Positions 18,413 through 28,577 of a DNA stretch of 64,000 bases are shown in pieces. Made by a program: the position numbers and the translations under genes. The stretch is from contig JAILXR010000001.1 of assembly GCA_050789445.1 (NCBI GenBank), forward strand, positions 3,224,001 through 3,288,000, read 5' to 3'. Every line of letters starts with the position of its first letter. The stretch's first letter is position 1. This stretch comes from JAWSVE01 sp050789445. Its GTDB lineage: Bacteria > Pseudomonadota > Gammaproteobacteria > Pseudomonadales > Cellvibrionaceae. The notes beneath the pieces are model-generated. The model was given only the letters and a program-made list of their open reading frames with translations, searched no databases and was not told the origin of the DNA.

Positions 18413-20020
18413 CTAAACGATTACTTTTGTTTTTACTGCACAGCTTTTGGGCTTATACAATAAGTTGATATAGGACGTTGCAGAATCGTCCCAAGCAAAA
18501 CGTGCTGCCTTGGCATTATCAGATAAAGCTTCCCATTTCTTCTTATCTTTTTCAAAAATGTCTAATGCTTCTTGTGTTGTTGCCATGAGATTATTTGCTT
18601 TTTCTTGTAAGTTATTTCCGCTAAATAAAAACCCATTTTTTTTGGGTGTGATCGTATCAGACAGGCCGCCAATATCATGTCCTATGCAAGGCATGCCTTC
18701 GCGCATCGCTAACATTTGGCTAATGCCACAAGGTTCGAACAAGCTGGGCATCATGAAAATATCACCAAATTCATAAAGCTTAGGGGGTAGAGATCCTGAG
18801 TAGCCGTTTAAATAAATAAAGTTATTGTGCGATTTCATGATTTTTGTAAAAAAAACATCGTATTCAGTATCGCCACTTCCCAGCATGATGTAAATACCAT
18901 TTTTAAGCAGAGACAAAATTCTGTCAATAACGTATTGACTTTGGTTGGAATTGCCATCTTCAGAATAATGTTCTGTGAGCAGGCCCAATTTTTGTTTTGT
19001 CATTCGCCCTATTGAAATCATTATGGGTTCGGATTTTTTCCGTTTCCTTTGCCATTGCTGTAAATGGCGCAGTGCAAAATAATAACTGAGTGATTTCTCA
19101 TTTGATTGTAGTGCCCAATCTTGTATGCATTGATCAATCATCATACAAAGTTGAGACTTGTTTGGAGTAGATTTGGAGGTTTTTTTAGAATAATCAATAC
19201 CATTAATAATTCCGAAAAGGCGATTTTCTTTTTTAGCTTTTATCAAGTCTTTTTCTAGACCTTCGCCGCCAATAAAACCTGTGTCCCAGTTGCTGGGCTG
19301 CAAAATTTCTTCAGCATAAGTTTTAGAAACTGTATTGACCTTGTCGGCCAAATTAATCCCAGCTCGCATAAAGTTCATGCAGCCTGAATGATTGGGATCT
19401 GCAATTAGATTTTCGTTAAGCGAAAGATTGGGAAACCAAGATCGAAGTGATGATTCATCATTATCAAAAGGCCGAATACCTTGAATAGATAAATTATGTA
19501 TCGTAAACACAGAGTTTATTTCTTTTAAGGGCGCGTACCTGTCAGAAAAACTGCGTAAAATGAGAGCAGTGGTTGAGTGCCAATCATGGCAATGAAGCAC
19601 TTCCACTTTTGGGATAATATTTTGTAGTACTGACTCGCAAGCTGCAGCACTAAATAGAGAGAATTTATAAGCATCCGTAGCAAACGGGCCGTAGTGGTCA
19701 GAAGAATAGATATTGCCGGCGCCTCCTGCAGAAAATATCCAGTGTTCAAATACATATTGAGTGACATTATTGCTAGAAAATTCATCATTGATACGGTATA
19801 TCGAAACCGTTTCAGTTTTGTCCGAAAAAGGAAAGTCGATTTTTGTTACGAGTATAGAATTTTTTTTATGGGCAAGCATACCGTAGCCTGGGGTAACCAC
19901 AGAAATCTGTTGCTTTTGTTTGCCGAGTTCAATGGGTAGGTCTCTTATAACATCGCCTAATCCACCAACCTTTCCGCCGGGGAGAGCGTCATTTTCTGCT
20001 GCAACCATCAATATGTGCAT
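18413..20020 (-). CDS. glgA: Glycogen synthase (ADP-glucose)
   Basis: Transfers glucose from ADP-glucose onto glycogen. It is 535 residues, somewhat longer than the usual 475-500. The N-terminal nucleotide-sugar site reads GGKVGGLGDVIRDLP, where many bacterial enzymes have KTGGLADV. HCHDWHST and MPSLFEPCGISQMLAMREG are GT5 family signatures, and ISIGRMTKQKLGLL begins the C-terminal Rossmann fold. It is the last gene of the minus-strand glycogen block, 76 bp after glgC. A ribosome site AAGGAA precedes the ATG. Confidence 0.93.
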   Translation of the reverse strand: MHILMVAAENDALPGGKVGGLGDVIRDLPIELGKQKQQISVVTPGYGMLAHKKNSILVTKIDFPFSDKTETVSIYRINDEFSSNNVTQYVFEHWIFSAGGAGNIYSSDHYGPFATDAYKFSLFSAAACESVLQNIIPKVEVLHCHDWHSTTALILRSFSDRYAPLKEINSVFTIHNLSIQGIRPFDNDESSLRSWFPNLSLNENLIADPNHSGCMNFMRAGINLADKVNTVSKTYAEEILQPSNWDTGFIGGEGLEKDLIKAKKENRLFGIINGIDYSKKTSKSTPNKSQLCMMIDQCIQDWALQSNEKSLSYYFALRHLQQWQRKRKKSEPIMISIGRMTKQKLGLLTEHYSEDGNSNQSQYVIDRILSLLKNGIYIMLGSGDTEYDVFFTKIMKSHNNFIYLNGYSGSLPPKLYEFGDIFMMPSLFEPCGISQMLAMREGMPCIGHDIGGLSDTITPKKNGFLFSGNNLQEKANNLMATTQEALDIFEKDKKKWEALSDNAKAARFAWDDSATSYINLLYKPKSCAVKTKVIV

Positions 20021-20096
20021 AATTTCCTTAGTAAAAATACTTTCCTAAATAAAAATAATGGTAAGACTTCTTTTGAGTTGAAACTTGAGGGAGCTA

Positions 20097-21365
20097 TTAA
20101 ATGCCTCCAACCCGCTGGCCTAACATTTCTCTTGTCACAAGCGTAACGCCTTTATCGGTAACGCGAAATCCATTTTTCTTATCTGAATCATGATCGTAAC
20201 CGATAACTGTACCTTCAGGGATAGTACAACCTCGGTCTATTATGATTTTGCGTAGTTTACAGTGTCGACCGACAGTGACCTCAGGCAGTATCACGGCTTC
20301 TTCTATGGTGGAATATGAGTGTATTCTTACGTTTGAAAATGCCACCGTTTTTCGCAATTCCGATCCTGATATGATGCTTCCGCCTGAAACAACGGAATCA
20401 TAAGCGGCACCTCGGCGGTCGGTATCGTTGAAAACAAATTTGGCCGGAGGTTGCTGTTCTTGATACGTCCAAATAGGCCAGCGATGATCGTATAGATTTA
20501 ACGAAGGGGTTGGCTCAACTAATTCCATATTGGCTTCAAAGTAAGAGTCGAGAGTACCTACATCTCTCCAATAAGGTGAGTCACCTACTGAAGAATCATT
20601 AAACCGATAAGCAAATACGTTATGCTCATCAATAATAGAAGGGATAATATTTTTTCCAAAATCATGATCGGAACGAATGTTTTCTGCATCAGACCGAAGT
20701 TGTTCAAATAAAAATTCTGTTTTAAAAACATAATTGCCCATGCTTGCTAAGCAATGGCTTGGATTATTAGGAACAGGTGAAGGATTTTTAGGTTTTTCTT
20801 CAAATCCTAGGATACGGTTGCTTTCGTCGATTGCCATAACACCAAACGCGCAAGCGGCATCCTCAAGAGGAACTTCCATGCATGATACTGTCATGTCTGC
20901 GCCTGTTTCAGCGTGAAAAGCTAGCATATCGCCATAGTCTTGTCGGTAGACATGGTCGCCAGATAAGATCATGACATATTCAGGAATTTCACCGCGAATG
21001 ATATCAATATTTTGGAAAACAGCATCAGCGGTTCCCATATACCAGTTGTTGGAAAATCGTTGAGATGCGGGAAGTATTTCAACGCCTTCTCCGAGCTCTT
21101 TTTTAAAGTGTCCCCAGCCGCGAACCAGATGTTTAATGAGTGAGTGTGCTTTGTATTGAGTCACAACACCAACGCGCCTAACTCCAGAGTTAATACAGTT
21201 TGATAGAGGGAAATCAATGATTCTAAATTGGCCGCCAAAATAGAGAGCTGGTTTCGCACGCCATTCTGTTAGCTCATGCAATCGAGAACCTCTTCCACCG
21301 GCTAAAATTAATGCGTAAGTATTCCGGGTAAGTTTACTAACATAACGTGGTGCAGATGTAATCAT
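20097..21365 (-). CDS. glgC: Glucose-1-phosphate adenylyltransferase
   Basis: Makes ADP-glucose from ATP and glucose 1-phosphate, the committed step of glycogen synthesis. It is 422 residues. The nucleotide-binding LILAGGRGSRLHELTEWRAK, the catalytic/nucleotide block NWYMGTADAVFQN and ILSGDHVYRQDYG are all present. The C-terminal left-handed beta-helix contains NVRIHSYSTIEEAVILPEV. Allosteric regulation is expected from the family but cannot be read here. It sits between glgP and glgA. A GAGG ribosome site lies 5-6 bp before the ATG. Confidence 0.95.
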   Translation of the reverse strand: MITSAPRYVSKLTRNTYALILAGGRGSRLHELTEWRAKPALYFGGQFRIIDFPLSNCINSGVRRVGVVTQYKAHSLIKHLVRGWGHFKKELGEGVEILPASQRFSNNWYMGTADAVFQNIDIIRGEIPEYVMILSGDHVYRQDYGDMLAFHAETGADMTVSCMEVPLEDAACAFGVMAIDESNRILGFEEKPKNPSPVPNNPSHCLASMGNYVFKTEFLFEQLRSDAENIRSDHDFGKNIIPSIIDEHNVFAYRFNDSSVGDSPYWRDVGTLDSYFEANMELVEPTPSLNLYDHRWPIWTYQEQQPPAKFVFNDTDRRGAAYDSVVSGGSIISGSELRKTVAFSNVRIHSYSTIEEAVILPEVTVGRHCKLRKIIIDRGCTIPEGTVIGYDHDSDKKNGFRVTDKGVTLVTREMLGQRVGGI

Positions 21366-21541
21366 GTTGGCCTCGTGTCGGTCATAAAAATATGAATAGC
21401 AAATGTTTGCTGTTTACTTTTGTTGTTGAAGCAAAGTCCGACTTTTAATTTATTTATTCTTACCGCGTTATTGAAAAGTCACATACAGTATTTTTTTCGT
21501 TTATGGTCTCCGTACTAAAATAAAAATTTGCTTTTGTAATG

Positions 21542-24004
21542 TCACAATTTCCAAATATCTTTAGCGTATTCTGAAATCGTTCTGTCGCTAGAAAATTTTC
21601 CGCTATGCGCTGTGTTTAATATGCTCATCCGGGTCCATTTTGTTTTGTCGTTAAATGCTTCCCCCACTTTTTGTTGAGCATCAACATAACTGCGAAAATC
21701 AGCAGCCGTCATCCATTGGTCGTGGCCATCTCGAATGGCTTGGCAAATTGGCGAGAAAAGACCTGGTTCATATAAATTAAAATGTCCAGATTCCAACATT
21801 GCTATAACAGCAGAGAGTGCTTCGTCTTCTTTGATAATTTTATTTGGGCAATAATTTTTACGGACCTCTGCGACTTCGTGAGTTTCTAATCCAAAGAGGA
21901 AAAAGTTATCTTTTCCGACAGCTTGTAATATTTCAATGTTAGCGCCGTCCAATGTCCCTATTGTGACAGCACCATTCATCATGAACTTCATATTACCTGT
22001 CCCGGAGGCTTCTTTTCCTGCAGTAGAAATTTGCTCGGATAGATCCGCACCCGTTGTAATTACTTCCATCGAAGTAACTCGATAATTCGGAATGAAGGCG
22101 ACTCTTAAAAGATCTTTAGCTTTGGGCTCGCTGTTAACGACGTCAGCAACATTGTTAATAAGCTTAATGATGAGTTTTGCCATAAAGTAGCCAGGGGCTG
22201 CTTTACCACCAATTAATATACATCGAGGCGTCATATCTTTTGTGTCGCCTTTTAATATGCGGTCAAAAAGATAAATGACGTGAAGTACATTGAGTAGTTG
22301 TCGTTTATATTCGTGAATTCTTTTCACTTGAACATCAAATATCATGTCAGTATCGAAATCCACGCCGCAACTTTCTTTCACCAAGTCGGCTAAGCGTTGC
22401 TTGTTGGTTTGTTTAATAGAAATCCATTTTTTCCTAAAAGCCGATTTTTCTGCAAAAGGTGCAAGGTTTTCAAGAAGTTGTAAATCGGTCTTCCATTCAT
22501 CGCCAATGTTTTTTGAAATGTATTCGCTCAGCTGAGGGTTGCAAAATGCCAACCAACGCCGAGGGGTGACACCATTAGTTTTGTTATTGAATTTTTTGGG
22601 CCACAGAGTATAAAAGTCTTTAAATAAACCTGCTTTTAATAATTCAGTATGTAAAGCTGCAACACCATTGACGGAGTGGCTACCGACTATTGCTAAATAG
22701 GCCATGCGAATTTGTGGGTCATGACCTTCTTCAATGATGGACATGGATTTTAATTTTTCAGAATCAGCAGGCCATTGCAGTGAAACTTCTCGTAAAAATC
22801 GCGCATTAATTTCATAAATAATATCGAGAAGTCTTGGTAGCATCTCTTTAAATAAACGTACGGGCCATTTTTCTAGCGCTTCAGGTAGTAGTGTGTGGTT
22901 GGTATAAGCCATTGTTGAAGAAACAATGCTCCATGCTTCATCCCATGAATGCCCGTGTTCATCCATCATTAATCGCATCATTTCTGCAACAGAGATAGCG
23001 GGGTGGGTATCGTTAAGCTGGAAGCAATTTTTTTCTGAAAATTTTGTGAATGTGTTTCCATTGCGATCAATCCATCTCGCTATGACATCTTGTAAACTGG
23101 CAGAGGATAAAAAATATTGTTGCCGTAGTCGCAGTGTTTTACCGTTTTCACTGACATCATTGGGATACAGTACCATTGATATTTGTTCGGCTTCGTTTTT
23201 TGAGGCGACTGCTTCGGTATAACTACCTGAATTGAATTCGTGTAAATTAAATTCTTCAGTCGCCATGGCTTTCCAAAGTCGCAGTGTGTTCACTGTGCCA
23301 TTTTTGTAGCCGGGAATAGGCATGTCATAAGGAACGGCTAAAACATCTTCTGTTTCAATCCAAGTGCCATGTTTATTTCCTTTCTCGTCTGTTTTAAAAA
23401 CAGATTTCCCAAAAAATTTAACGCGTCGAATATTTTCAGGCGCTTCAAACTCCCAAGGATTGCCGACTTCTAACCAATGATCTGGATACTCGACTTGGTT
23501 ACCGTCTTTGATTTTTTGGTGAAACATGCCGTAGTCATAGCGAATGCCGTAACCTGTAACGGGTAAACCTAAAGTGGCACAGCTGTCGAGAAAGCATGCG
23601 GCTAATCGACCTAAGCCGCCATTGCCTAACCCCGCATCACGTTCTTCATCGGCGAGTTCTTCTAGTGTTACGCCGTATTCTTTAATGGCTTTTTGTAATT
23701 CATCTTTAATATCAAGGTTAAGAGCAGCATTGGTAAATGCTCTACCCATCAGAAATTCCAAAGAAATATAAGCGACACGTTTTGGTTTTTCATCTTGATA
23801 CTTTTCTCGTGTTAAACGCCAACGCTCAACTAATCGATCACGAACAGTAATTGCAGCTGCAGAATATAAGTATTGATGATGATCGGGGCCGTCTCTGCCA
23901 AGTGTTAAGTGCAGATGGCGGTTTAAATCATTACCGATTGTTTCTTTATCGGATTTTAACAATACTGTTTTCTTTTCAGAGACAGCTGATTTTTTTTTGC
24001 TCAT
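21542..24004 (-). CDS. glgP: Glycogen/maltodextrin phosphorylase
   Basis: Phosphorolyses alpha-1,4-glucan ends to glucose 1-phosphate with pyridoxal phosphate. YISLEFLMGRAF, RDAGLGNGGLGRLAACFLDS and the cofactor-lysine region ASGTGNMKFMMNGAVTIG are diagnostic. I start at ATG 24004 (MSKKKSAVSEKK, about 820 residues). An upstream ATG at 24070 would add 22 residues of unlike sequence and overlap the end of glgX. With 24004 the gap to glgX is 25 bp. The ribosome site before 24004 is weak, which suggests coupling to glgX translation. Confidence 0.95.
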   Translation of the reverse strand: MSKKKSAVSEKKTVLLKSDKETIGNDLNRHLHLTLGRDGPDHHQYLYSAAAITVRDRLVERWRLTREKYQDEKPKRVAYISLEFLMGRAFTNAALNLDIKDELQKAIKEYGVTLEELADEERDAGLGNGGLGRLAACFLDSCATLGLPVTGYGIRYDYGMFHQKIKDGNQVEYPDHWLEVGNPWEFEAPENIRRVKFFGKSVFKTDEKGNKHGTWIETEDVLAVPYDMPIPGYKNGTVNTLRLWKAMATEEFNLHEFNSGSYTEAVASKNEAEQISMVLYPNDVSENGKTLRLRQQYFLSSASLQDVIARWIDRNGNTFTKFSEKNCFQLNDTHPAISVAEMMRLMMDEHGHSWDEAWSIVSSTMAYTNHTLLPEALEKWPVRLFKEMLPRLLDIIYEINARFLREVSLQWPADSEKLKSMSIIEEGHDPQIRMAYLAIVGSHSVNGVAALHTELLKAGLFKDFYTLWPKKFNNKTNGVTPRRWLAFCNPQLSEYISKNIGDEWKTDLQLLENLAPFAEKSAFRKKWISIKQTNKQRLADLVKESCGVDFDTDMIFDVQVKRIHEYKRQLLNVLHVIYLFDRILKGDTKDMTPRCILIGGKAAPGYFMAKLIIKLINNVADVVNSEPKAKDLLRVAFIPNYRVTSMEVITTGADLSEQISTAGKEASGTGNMKFMMNGAVTIGTLDGANIEILQAVGKDNFFLFGLETHEVAEVRKNYCPNKIIKEDEALSAVIAMLESGHFNLYEPGLFSPICQAIRDGHDQWMTAADFRSYVDAQQKVGEAFNDKTKWTRMSILNTAHSGKFSSDRTISEYAKDIWKL

Positions 24005-24029
24005 AAATACACCACAAAATAAGACAGCA

Positions 24030-26153
24030 TTAATTTGAAAGGATAGTTTGGCTACCACTGTTGTTGCCAATTAACATCACCGTAGAGCAAGAGAATAAAC
24101 GTAATCGATTGTCGACAAAGCAATTGTCGCTATCAGGTATTCCAGTCGAAATACCAGTGTCGAATAAAATTTCCCACTGTTGAGTGTCAGCTAAGTTGGG
24201 CAATACAAAATTTGCGGCATCTTTATCAGCATGATAAATAATCAGAAGTCGTTGAGGAGTCGACGATGTTTCTTCGTAATGTGTAATTAAATTGCCTAAT
24301 GTTTTAACTCGATACTCAGCCCAGTGATCGGATTGCATCAATTGACCCGCTGGGTTGTACCATTGAATAGTGGTATCTGTTGGATTTTGCGGATCATGAA
24401 TATATCGATCAAGAGCAAATGCAGGAAAATGTTTTCGTAGTCTGATTAAATGTGCAGTAAATTCTTTTTGTTTTTCTGCGTTATCAGTTTCAATTTCCCA
24501 ATCAAACCAACTGAGTTCATTGTCTTGACAATAGGCGTTATTGTTACCTTGTAAACTATGCCCAACCTCGTCGCCACTTAATAACATGGGAATACCTTGC
24601 GATAACATCAAAGTCGCAAGAAAGTTTTTTTGTTGGCGATATCGAAATGCATTAATTGACGAGTCAGTAGAGGGACCTTCAATTCCATAATTGTCGCTTA
24701 GATTTTCTCGATGTCCGTCTTGATTTTCTTCAGCGTTATTATCGTTATGACGCTCTTTGTAACTGACTAAATCATTTAAAGTAAAACCGTCATGGCTAGT
24801 AACAAAATTTATACTAGCCGTAGGGCGGCGACCGGAATGTTCAAAAATATCGCTTGAGCCGTGAATGCGACGGGCTAATTCTGGAAGCATACCGGGGTCG
24901 CCTCGCCAAAAGCGCCTAACGGTATCGCGATAGCGATCATTCCATTCACACCAGCCAGGAGGGAAATGACCGAGCTGATAACCGCCGGGACCTATGTCCC
25001 AAGGTTCAGCAATAAATTTAATACCCGCGAGAACAGGATCTTGAATTAACGCATCAAAAAAACCACTGCCCTGGTCAAAGCCGTATAACTCTCGGCCTAA
25101 TACTGGCGCCAAATCAAAACGAAAACCATCGACTTGCATTGTGGTTGCCCAATAACGCAAGCAATCCATAATCATTTGAACAACGCGGGGATTTAAAACA
25201 TTTAGTGTATTCCCGCAGCCAGTGTCATTAATGTAAAAGCGTTTATCCTCCGACTGTAGGCGGTAGTAGGATAAATTATCGATTCCTCGAAAAGAAAGCG
25301 TTGGGCCAAGTCGCCCGCCTTCAGCCGTGTGATTAAAAACAATATCAAGGATGACTTCCATGCCGGCATCGTGAATAGCATCCGCCATGCGCCGAAATTC
25401 TAGAATATCTGATTGGCTTAAATAACTTTGATGCGGCGAGAAAAATGCGAGGGTGTTGTATCCCCAATAGTTTGTGAGATTTTTTTTCGTTAAAAAAGAT
25501 TCACTCAAAAAACTTTGAACAGGTAGCAGTTCAACGCTGGTGACGCCTAAACTTTTTAAATGTTGCAACGCTTTTGGGTGTGACATCCCTGCAAAGGTGC
25601 CGCGTTCTTTTTCGGGGATATCAGGATGAAGCATGGTGAAACCCTTTAAGTGAGTTTCGTAAATAATGCTTTCTAATTTTTTAATGCGGTTCCCGGATAA
25701 AGTCGGCCCACCAAGATCACCGACAACAACAGATTTAGGCATAACGTCTTGGCTGTCGCGGCTATCAAAACTCATATCTTTTTCAGGGTCTTCTAAATCG
25801 TAACCGTAGTGAACATCAGACCAGGTAAAATCACCTATTAATTGTTTGGCATAAGGGTCCAATAGCAATTTATGTGGATTAAAACGATGTCCTAAATGTG
25901 GCTGATAAGGCCCATGTACTCGATAACCGTAAACTGTCCCTGGACCTGCGTGTGGTAAAAAACCATGCCAAACTTGGTTGGTGAGCTCAGGCAAATCAAA
26001 CCGTTCTAATTCTTTTTTTCCTTGTGGGTCGAATATGCAAAGTTCGACACGTGTGGCATGAGCTGAAAATAAAGCAAAGTTAACTCCGTCTCCTGTGGGA
26101 GTTGATCCAAGGGGATTAGGTAAACCGCTTTCTAATTTCAGTAGAGCAGACAT
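24030..26153 (-). CDS. glgX: Glycogen debranching enzyme (isoamylase type)
   Basis: Hydrolyses alpha-1,6 branches left after phosphorylase action. It is 707 residues: an N-terminal CBM48 domain (GVNFALFSAHATRVELCIF), then a GH13 barrel with ILDIVFNHTAEGG, the nucleophile region VDGFRFDLAPVLGRE, FIAEPWDIGPGGYQLG and FVTSHDGFTLNDLVSY. These are the four GH13 conserved regions. It lies between glgB and glgP on one strand, 103 and 25 bp away, consistent with one transcript. Confidence 0.95.
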   Translation of the reverse strand: MSALLKLESGLPNPLGSTPTGDGVNFALFSAHATRVELCIFDPQGKKELERFDLPELTNQVWHGFLPHAGPGTVYGYRVHGPYQPHLGHRFNPHKLLLDPYAKQLIGDFTWSDVHYGYDLEDPEKDMSFDSRDSQDVMPKSVVVGDLGGPTLSGNRIKKLESIIYETHLKGFTMLHPDIPEKERGTFAGMSHPKALQHLKSLGVTSVELLPVQSFLSESFLTKKNLTNYWGYNTLAFFSPHQSYLSQSDILEFRRMADAIHDAGMEVILDIVFNHTAEGGRLGPTLSFRGIDNLSYYRLQSEDKRFYINDTGCGNTLNVLNPRVVQMIMDCLRYWATTMQVDGFRFDLAPVLGRELYGFDQGSGFFDALIQDPVLAGIKFIAEPWDIGPGGYQLGHFPPGWCEWNDRYRDTVRRFWRGDPGMLPELARRIHGSSDIFEHSGRRPTASINFVTSHDGFTLNDLVSYKERHNDNNAEENQDGHRENLSDNYGIEGPSTDSSINAFRYRQQKNFLATLMLSQGIPMLLSGDEVGHSLQGNNNAYCQDNELSWFDWEIETDNAEKQKEFTAHLIRLRKHFPAFALDRYIHDPQNPTDTTIQWYNPAGQLMQSDHWAEYRVKTLGNLITHYEETSSTPQRLLIIYHADKDAANFVLPNLADTQQWEILFDTGISTGIPDSDNCFVDNRLRLFSCSTVMLIGNNSGSQTILSN

Positions 26154-26256
26154 CTTCTATCCGTCGCATTGAATGCGCTAAAAATTATCGTCGAACAATG
26201 TTAAAGAAATTTACATCACGTTTTTTTAAAGCAAGTGTCGCTGAATAGATCCACGC

Positions 26257-28476
26257 TTAGATATTACGATTTAAAAAAACAACAGTGGAAAGTGGTGGTA
26301 AGGTAATGTTCACTGACCATTCCTTTCCGTGACTGGCAATATTTTCTGCATTAACTGCGCCAAGATTCCCTTGTCCTGTACCACCATAGTATTCACTGTT
26401 TGTGTTAATTGCTTCTTTATAGATACCGGGTTTGGGTACGCCTACCGTAAAATTTTCATAAACCGTTGGCGTAAGATTAACAGCTGTTATCACAAGGGAT
26501 TTACCCTCAGAGTCTCGTCGTATAAAAATAAAAACTGCACCCGAGGGATGAAATGCTTCAAGCCATTCGAAACCATTGCTATCACAATCGAGAGAGTAAA
26601 GCCCCGTGGTTTCTCGGTAGAATGTATTTAAATCGCGCACTAAATTTTGTATGCCTTGATGAGGTGCATTTTCTAAGAGATGCCAATCTAGGCTGGAGTC
26701 GTGGTCCCATTCAGTTCGTTGCGCAAATTCTCCACCCATAAATAATAATTTTTTACCGGGGTGCGACCACATAAAACCATAGTAAGCACGAAGGTTTGCA
26801 AACTTTTGCCAATCATCACCGGGCATACGTTCTAAAATAGATCGTTTCCCGTGTACTACTTCATCATGACTTAATGGCAAAATAAAATTTTCACTGAACG
26901 CATACAGTAAGCCAAAGCTAATTTCGTTATAGTGATATTTACGATGAATAGGATCTCTAGACATGTAAGAAAGTGTGTCGTTCATCCAGCCAAGGTTCCA
27001 CTTGAAGCCAAATCCCAAGCCGTCAAGATACGTTGGTTTCGTAACGCCAGGCCATGCAGTGGATTCTTCTGCAACCATCATAATATCGGGGAAGCGGTTG
27101 TAAGCTCTGATATTGATTTGTTTCAATAACTCTATGGCTTCAAGGTTTTCTCTTCCGCCAAACTGATTGGGAATCCATTCGCCCGTTTTACGGCTGTAAT
27201 CGAGATAGAGCATCGAAGCAACTGCATCAAAACGTAAGCCATCAATATGAAATTCACTTAACCAGAAAAGAGCGTTGCTAATTAAATAGCTGGCAACTTC
27301 TGAACGGCCATAGTTATAAATCAAAGTATTCCAGTCTGGGTGAAAACCTTTTTTGGGATCAGAATGCTCATAAAGAAATGTACCGTCAAATTGCCCTATA
27401 CCATGTTCATCTGTTGGGAAATGACCGGGAACCCAATCGAGTAGTACTCCAATATTTTCTTCATGTGCTTTGTTGATAAAAAATCGAAATTCGTCAGGGG
27501 TACCAAAACGATTAGTAGGCGCAAACATACCAATAGGTTGGTAACCCCAAGAACCGTCAAAAGGAAATTCTGTAATAGGCATTAATTGAATGTGGGAGAA
27601 GTTCATTTTTTTAACGTATGCGATTAATTGTTCCGCAAGATCTTTGTATGATAAAAATTCTTTTCCTTCATCGTTGGGGCGACGCCAAGAGCCGAGGTGG
27701 ACTTCATAAATACTGATGGCTGATTGGTGATGTTGTTTTTCTTTTCGGCCTGCCATCCATTTATCATCGTGCCAATTGTAGTTTTTAGCACTCTTTACTA
27801 CGGATGCTGTTCCTGGGCGTAATTGCATTTGCTGTGCGTAGGGATCTGCTTTTAAGGGGAGTAAGGTTCCATCTGCACTATGGATTTCAAATTTGTAGTG
27901 TGCATGGGCCAGATCGGTGGGTATAAAAATTTCCCAGATTCCTGAAGAGGGATGAAATCGCATTCCATGAACGCGGCCATCCCAATGATTAAAGTCGCCG
28001 ACTACGGCAACACGTCTTGCGTTTGGCGCCCAAACAGAAAATAAAATCCCGTTGATTCCGTCTACAGTCAAATGATTCGCGCCTAGAATATTATGGCATT
28101 GTTCCTGTTCTCCTCGTGTAAACAGATACATATCCGTTCCTGAAATTTGTGGTGAGAACTGATACGGGTCGTCTATTAAAACAGTCGCTAAAGGATACTG
28201 AACTTTAAGTTTGTATTTTACTTTGGTTTTTCGGGAAATCTCTGCTTCAAACAAGCCTGATTCGTCAATCCTATCTAATTTAGCAATTTTTGTTTTTCCT
28301 GATGGTGTGACAGCAGTGACGGATACTGCACCGGGCAAAAATGTTCGAATAGTTTTTAGATGGGATTTATCTGTTTGCTGTATACCAAGAACTGCAAAAG
28401 GATCGCGGCAAGAACCCGTTATTATTTCTGAAATAATTTTTGTATCTAAGCGCTCTTTCGTCATTGTTTCTGTCAT
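26257..28476 (-). CDS. glgB: 1,4-alpha-glucan branching enzyme
   Basis: Introduces alpha-1,6 branches into glycogen. It is 739 residues, with an N-terminal module at about 25-110, a CBM48 domain (GILFSVWAPNARRVAVVGDFNHWDGR) at about 130-220 (split here only by description), and the GH13 catalytic barrel. VLLDWVPGHFPTDEHG, IDGLRFDAVASMLYLDYSR, MMVAEESTAWPGVT and LPLSHDEVVHGKRS are the branching-enzyme signatures. It is second in the block after malQ. The ribosome site is weak. Confidence 0.96.
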   Translation of the reverse strand: MTETMTKERLDTKIISEIITGSCRDPFAVLGIQQTDKSHLKTIRTFLPGAVSVTAVTPSGKTKIAKLDRIDESGLFEAEISRKTKVKYKLKVQYPLATVLIDDPYQFSPQISGTDMYLFTRGEQEQCHNILGANHLTVDGINGILFSVWAPNARRVAVVGDFNHWDGRVHGMRFHPSSGIWEIFIPTDLAHAHYKFEIHSADGTLLPLKADPYAQQMQLRPGTASVVKSAKNYNWHDDKWMAGRKEKQHHQSAISIYEVHLGSWRRPNDEGKEFLSYKDLAEQLIAYVKKMNFSHIQLMPITEFPFDGSWGYQPIGMFAPTNRFGTPDEFRFFINKAHEENIGVLLDWVPGHFPTDEHGIGQFDGTFLYEHSDPKKGFHPDWNTLIYNYGRSEVASYLISNALFWLSEFHIDGLRFDAVASMLYLDYSRKTGEWIPNQFGGRENLEAIELLKQINIRAYNRFPDIMMVAEESTAWPGVTKPTYLDGLGFGFKWNLGWMNDTLSYMSRDPIHRKYHYNEISFGLLYAFSENFILPLSHDEVVHGKRSILERMPGDDWQKFANLRAYYGFMWSHPGKKLLFMGGEFAQRTEWDHDSSLDWHLLENAPHQGIQNLVRDLNTFYRETTGLYSLDCDSNGFEWLEAFHPSGAVFIFIRRDSEGKSLVITAVNLTPTVYENFTVGVPKPGIYKEAINTNSEYYGGTGQGNLGAVNAENIASHGKEWSVNITLPPLSTVVFLNRNI

Positions 28477-28577
28477 AAGATCGTCTTTGGATTTAATAAG
28501 TACAATTTAAAAAATGTATGGCCATTTATATTTTCTGTTTACCGTTCTGAACGCTTAATTGGCCTAGCCCTGTTGAT

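Noticed and set aside
24005..24070. 22-residue longer start of glgP
   Set aside because: It overlaps the glgX coding end and is not expected in the family; ATG 24004 matches the normal start.
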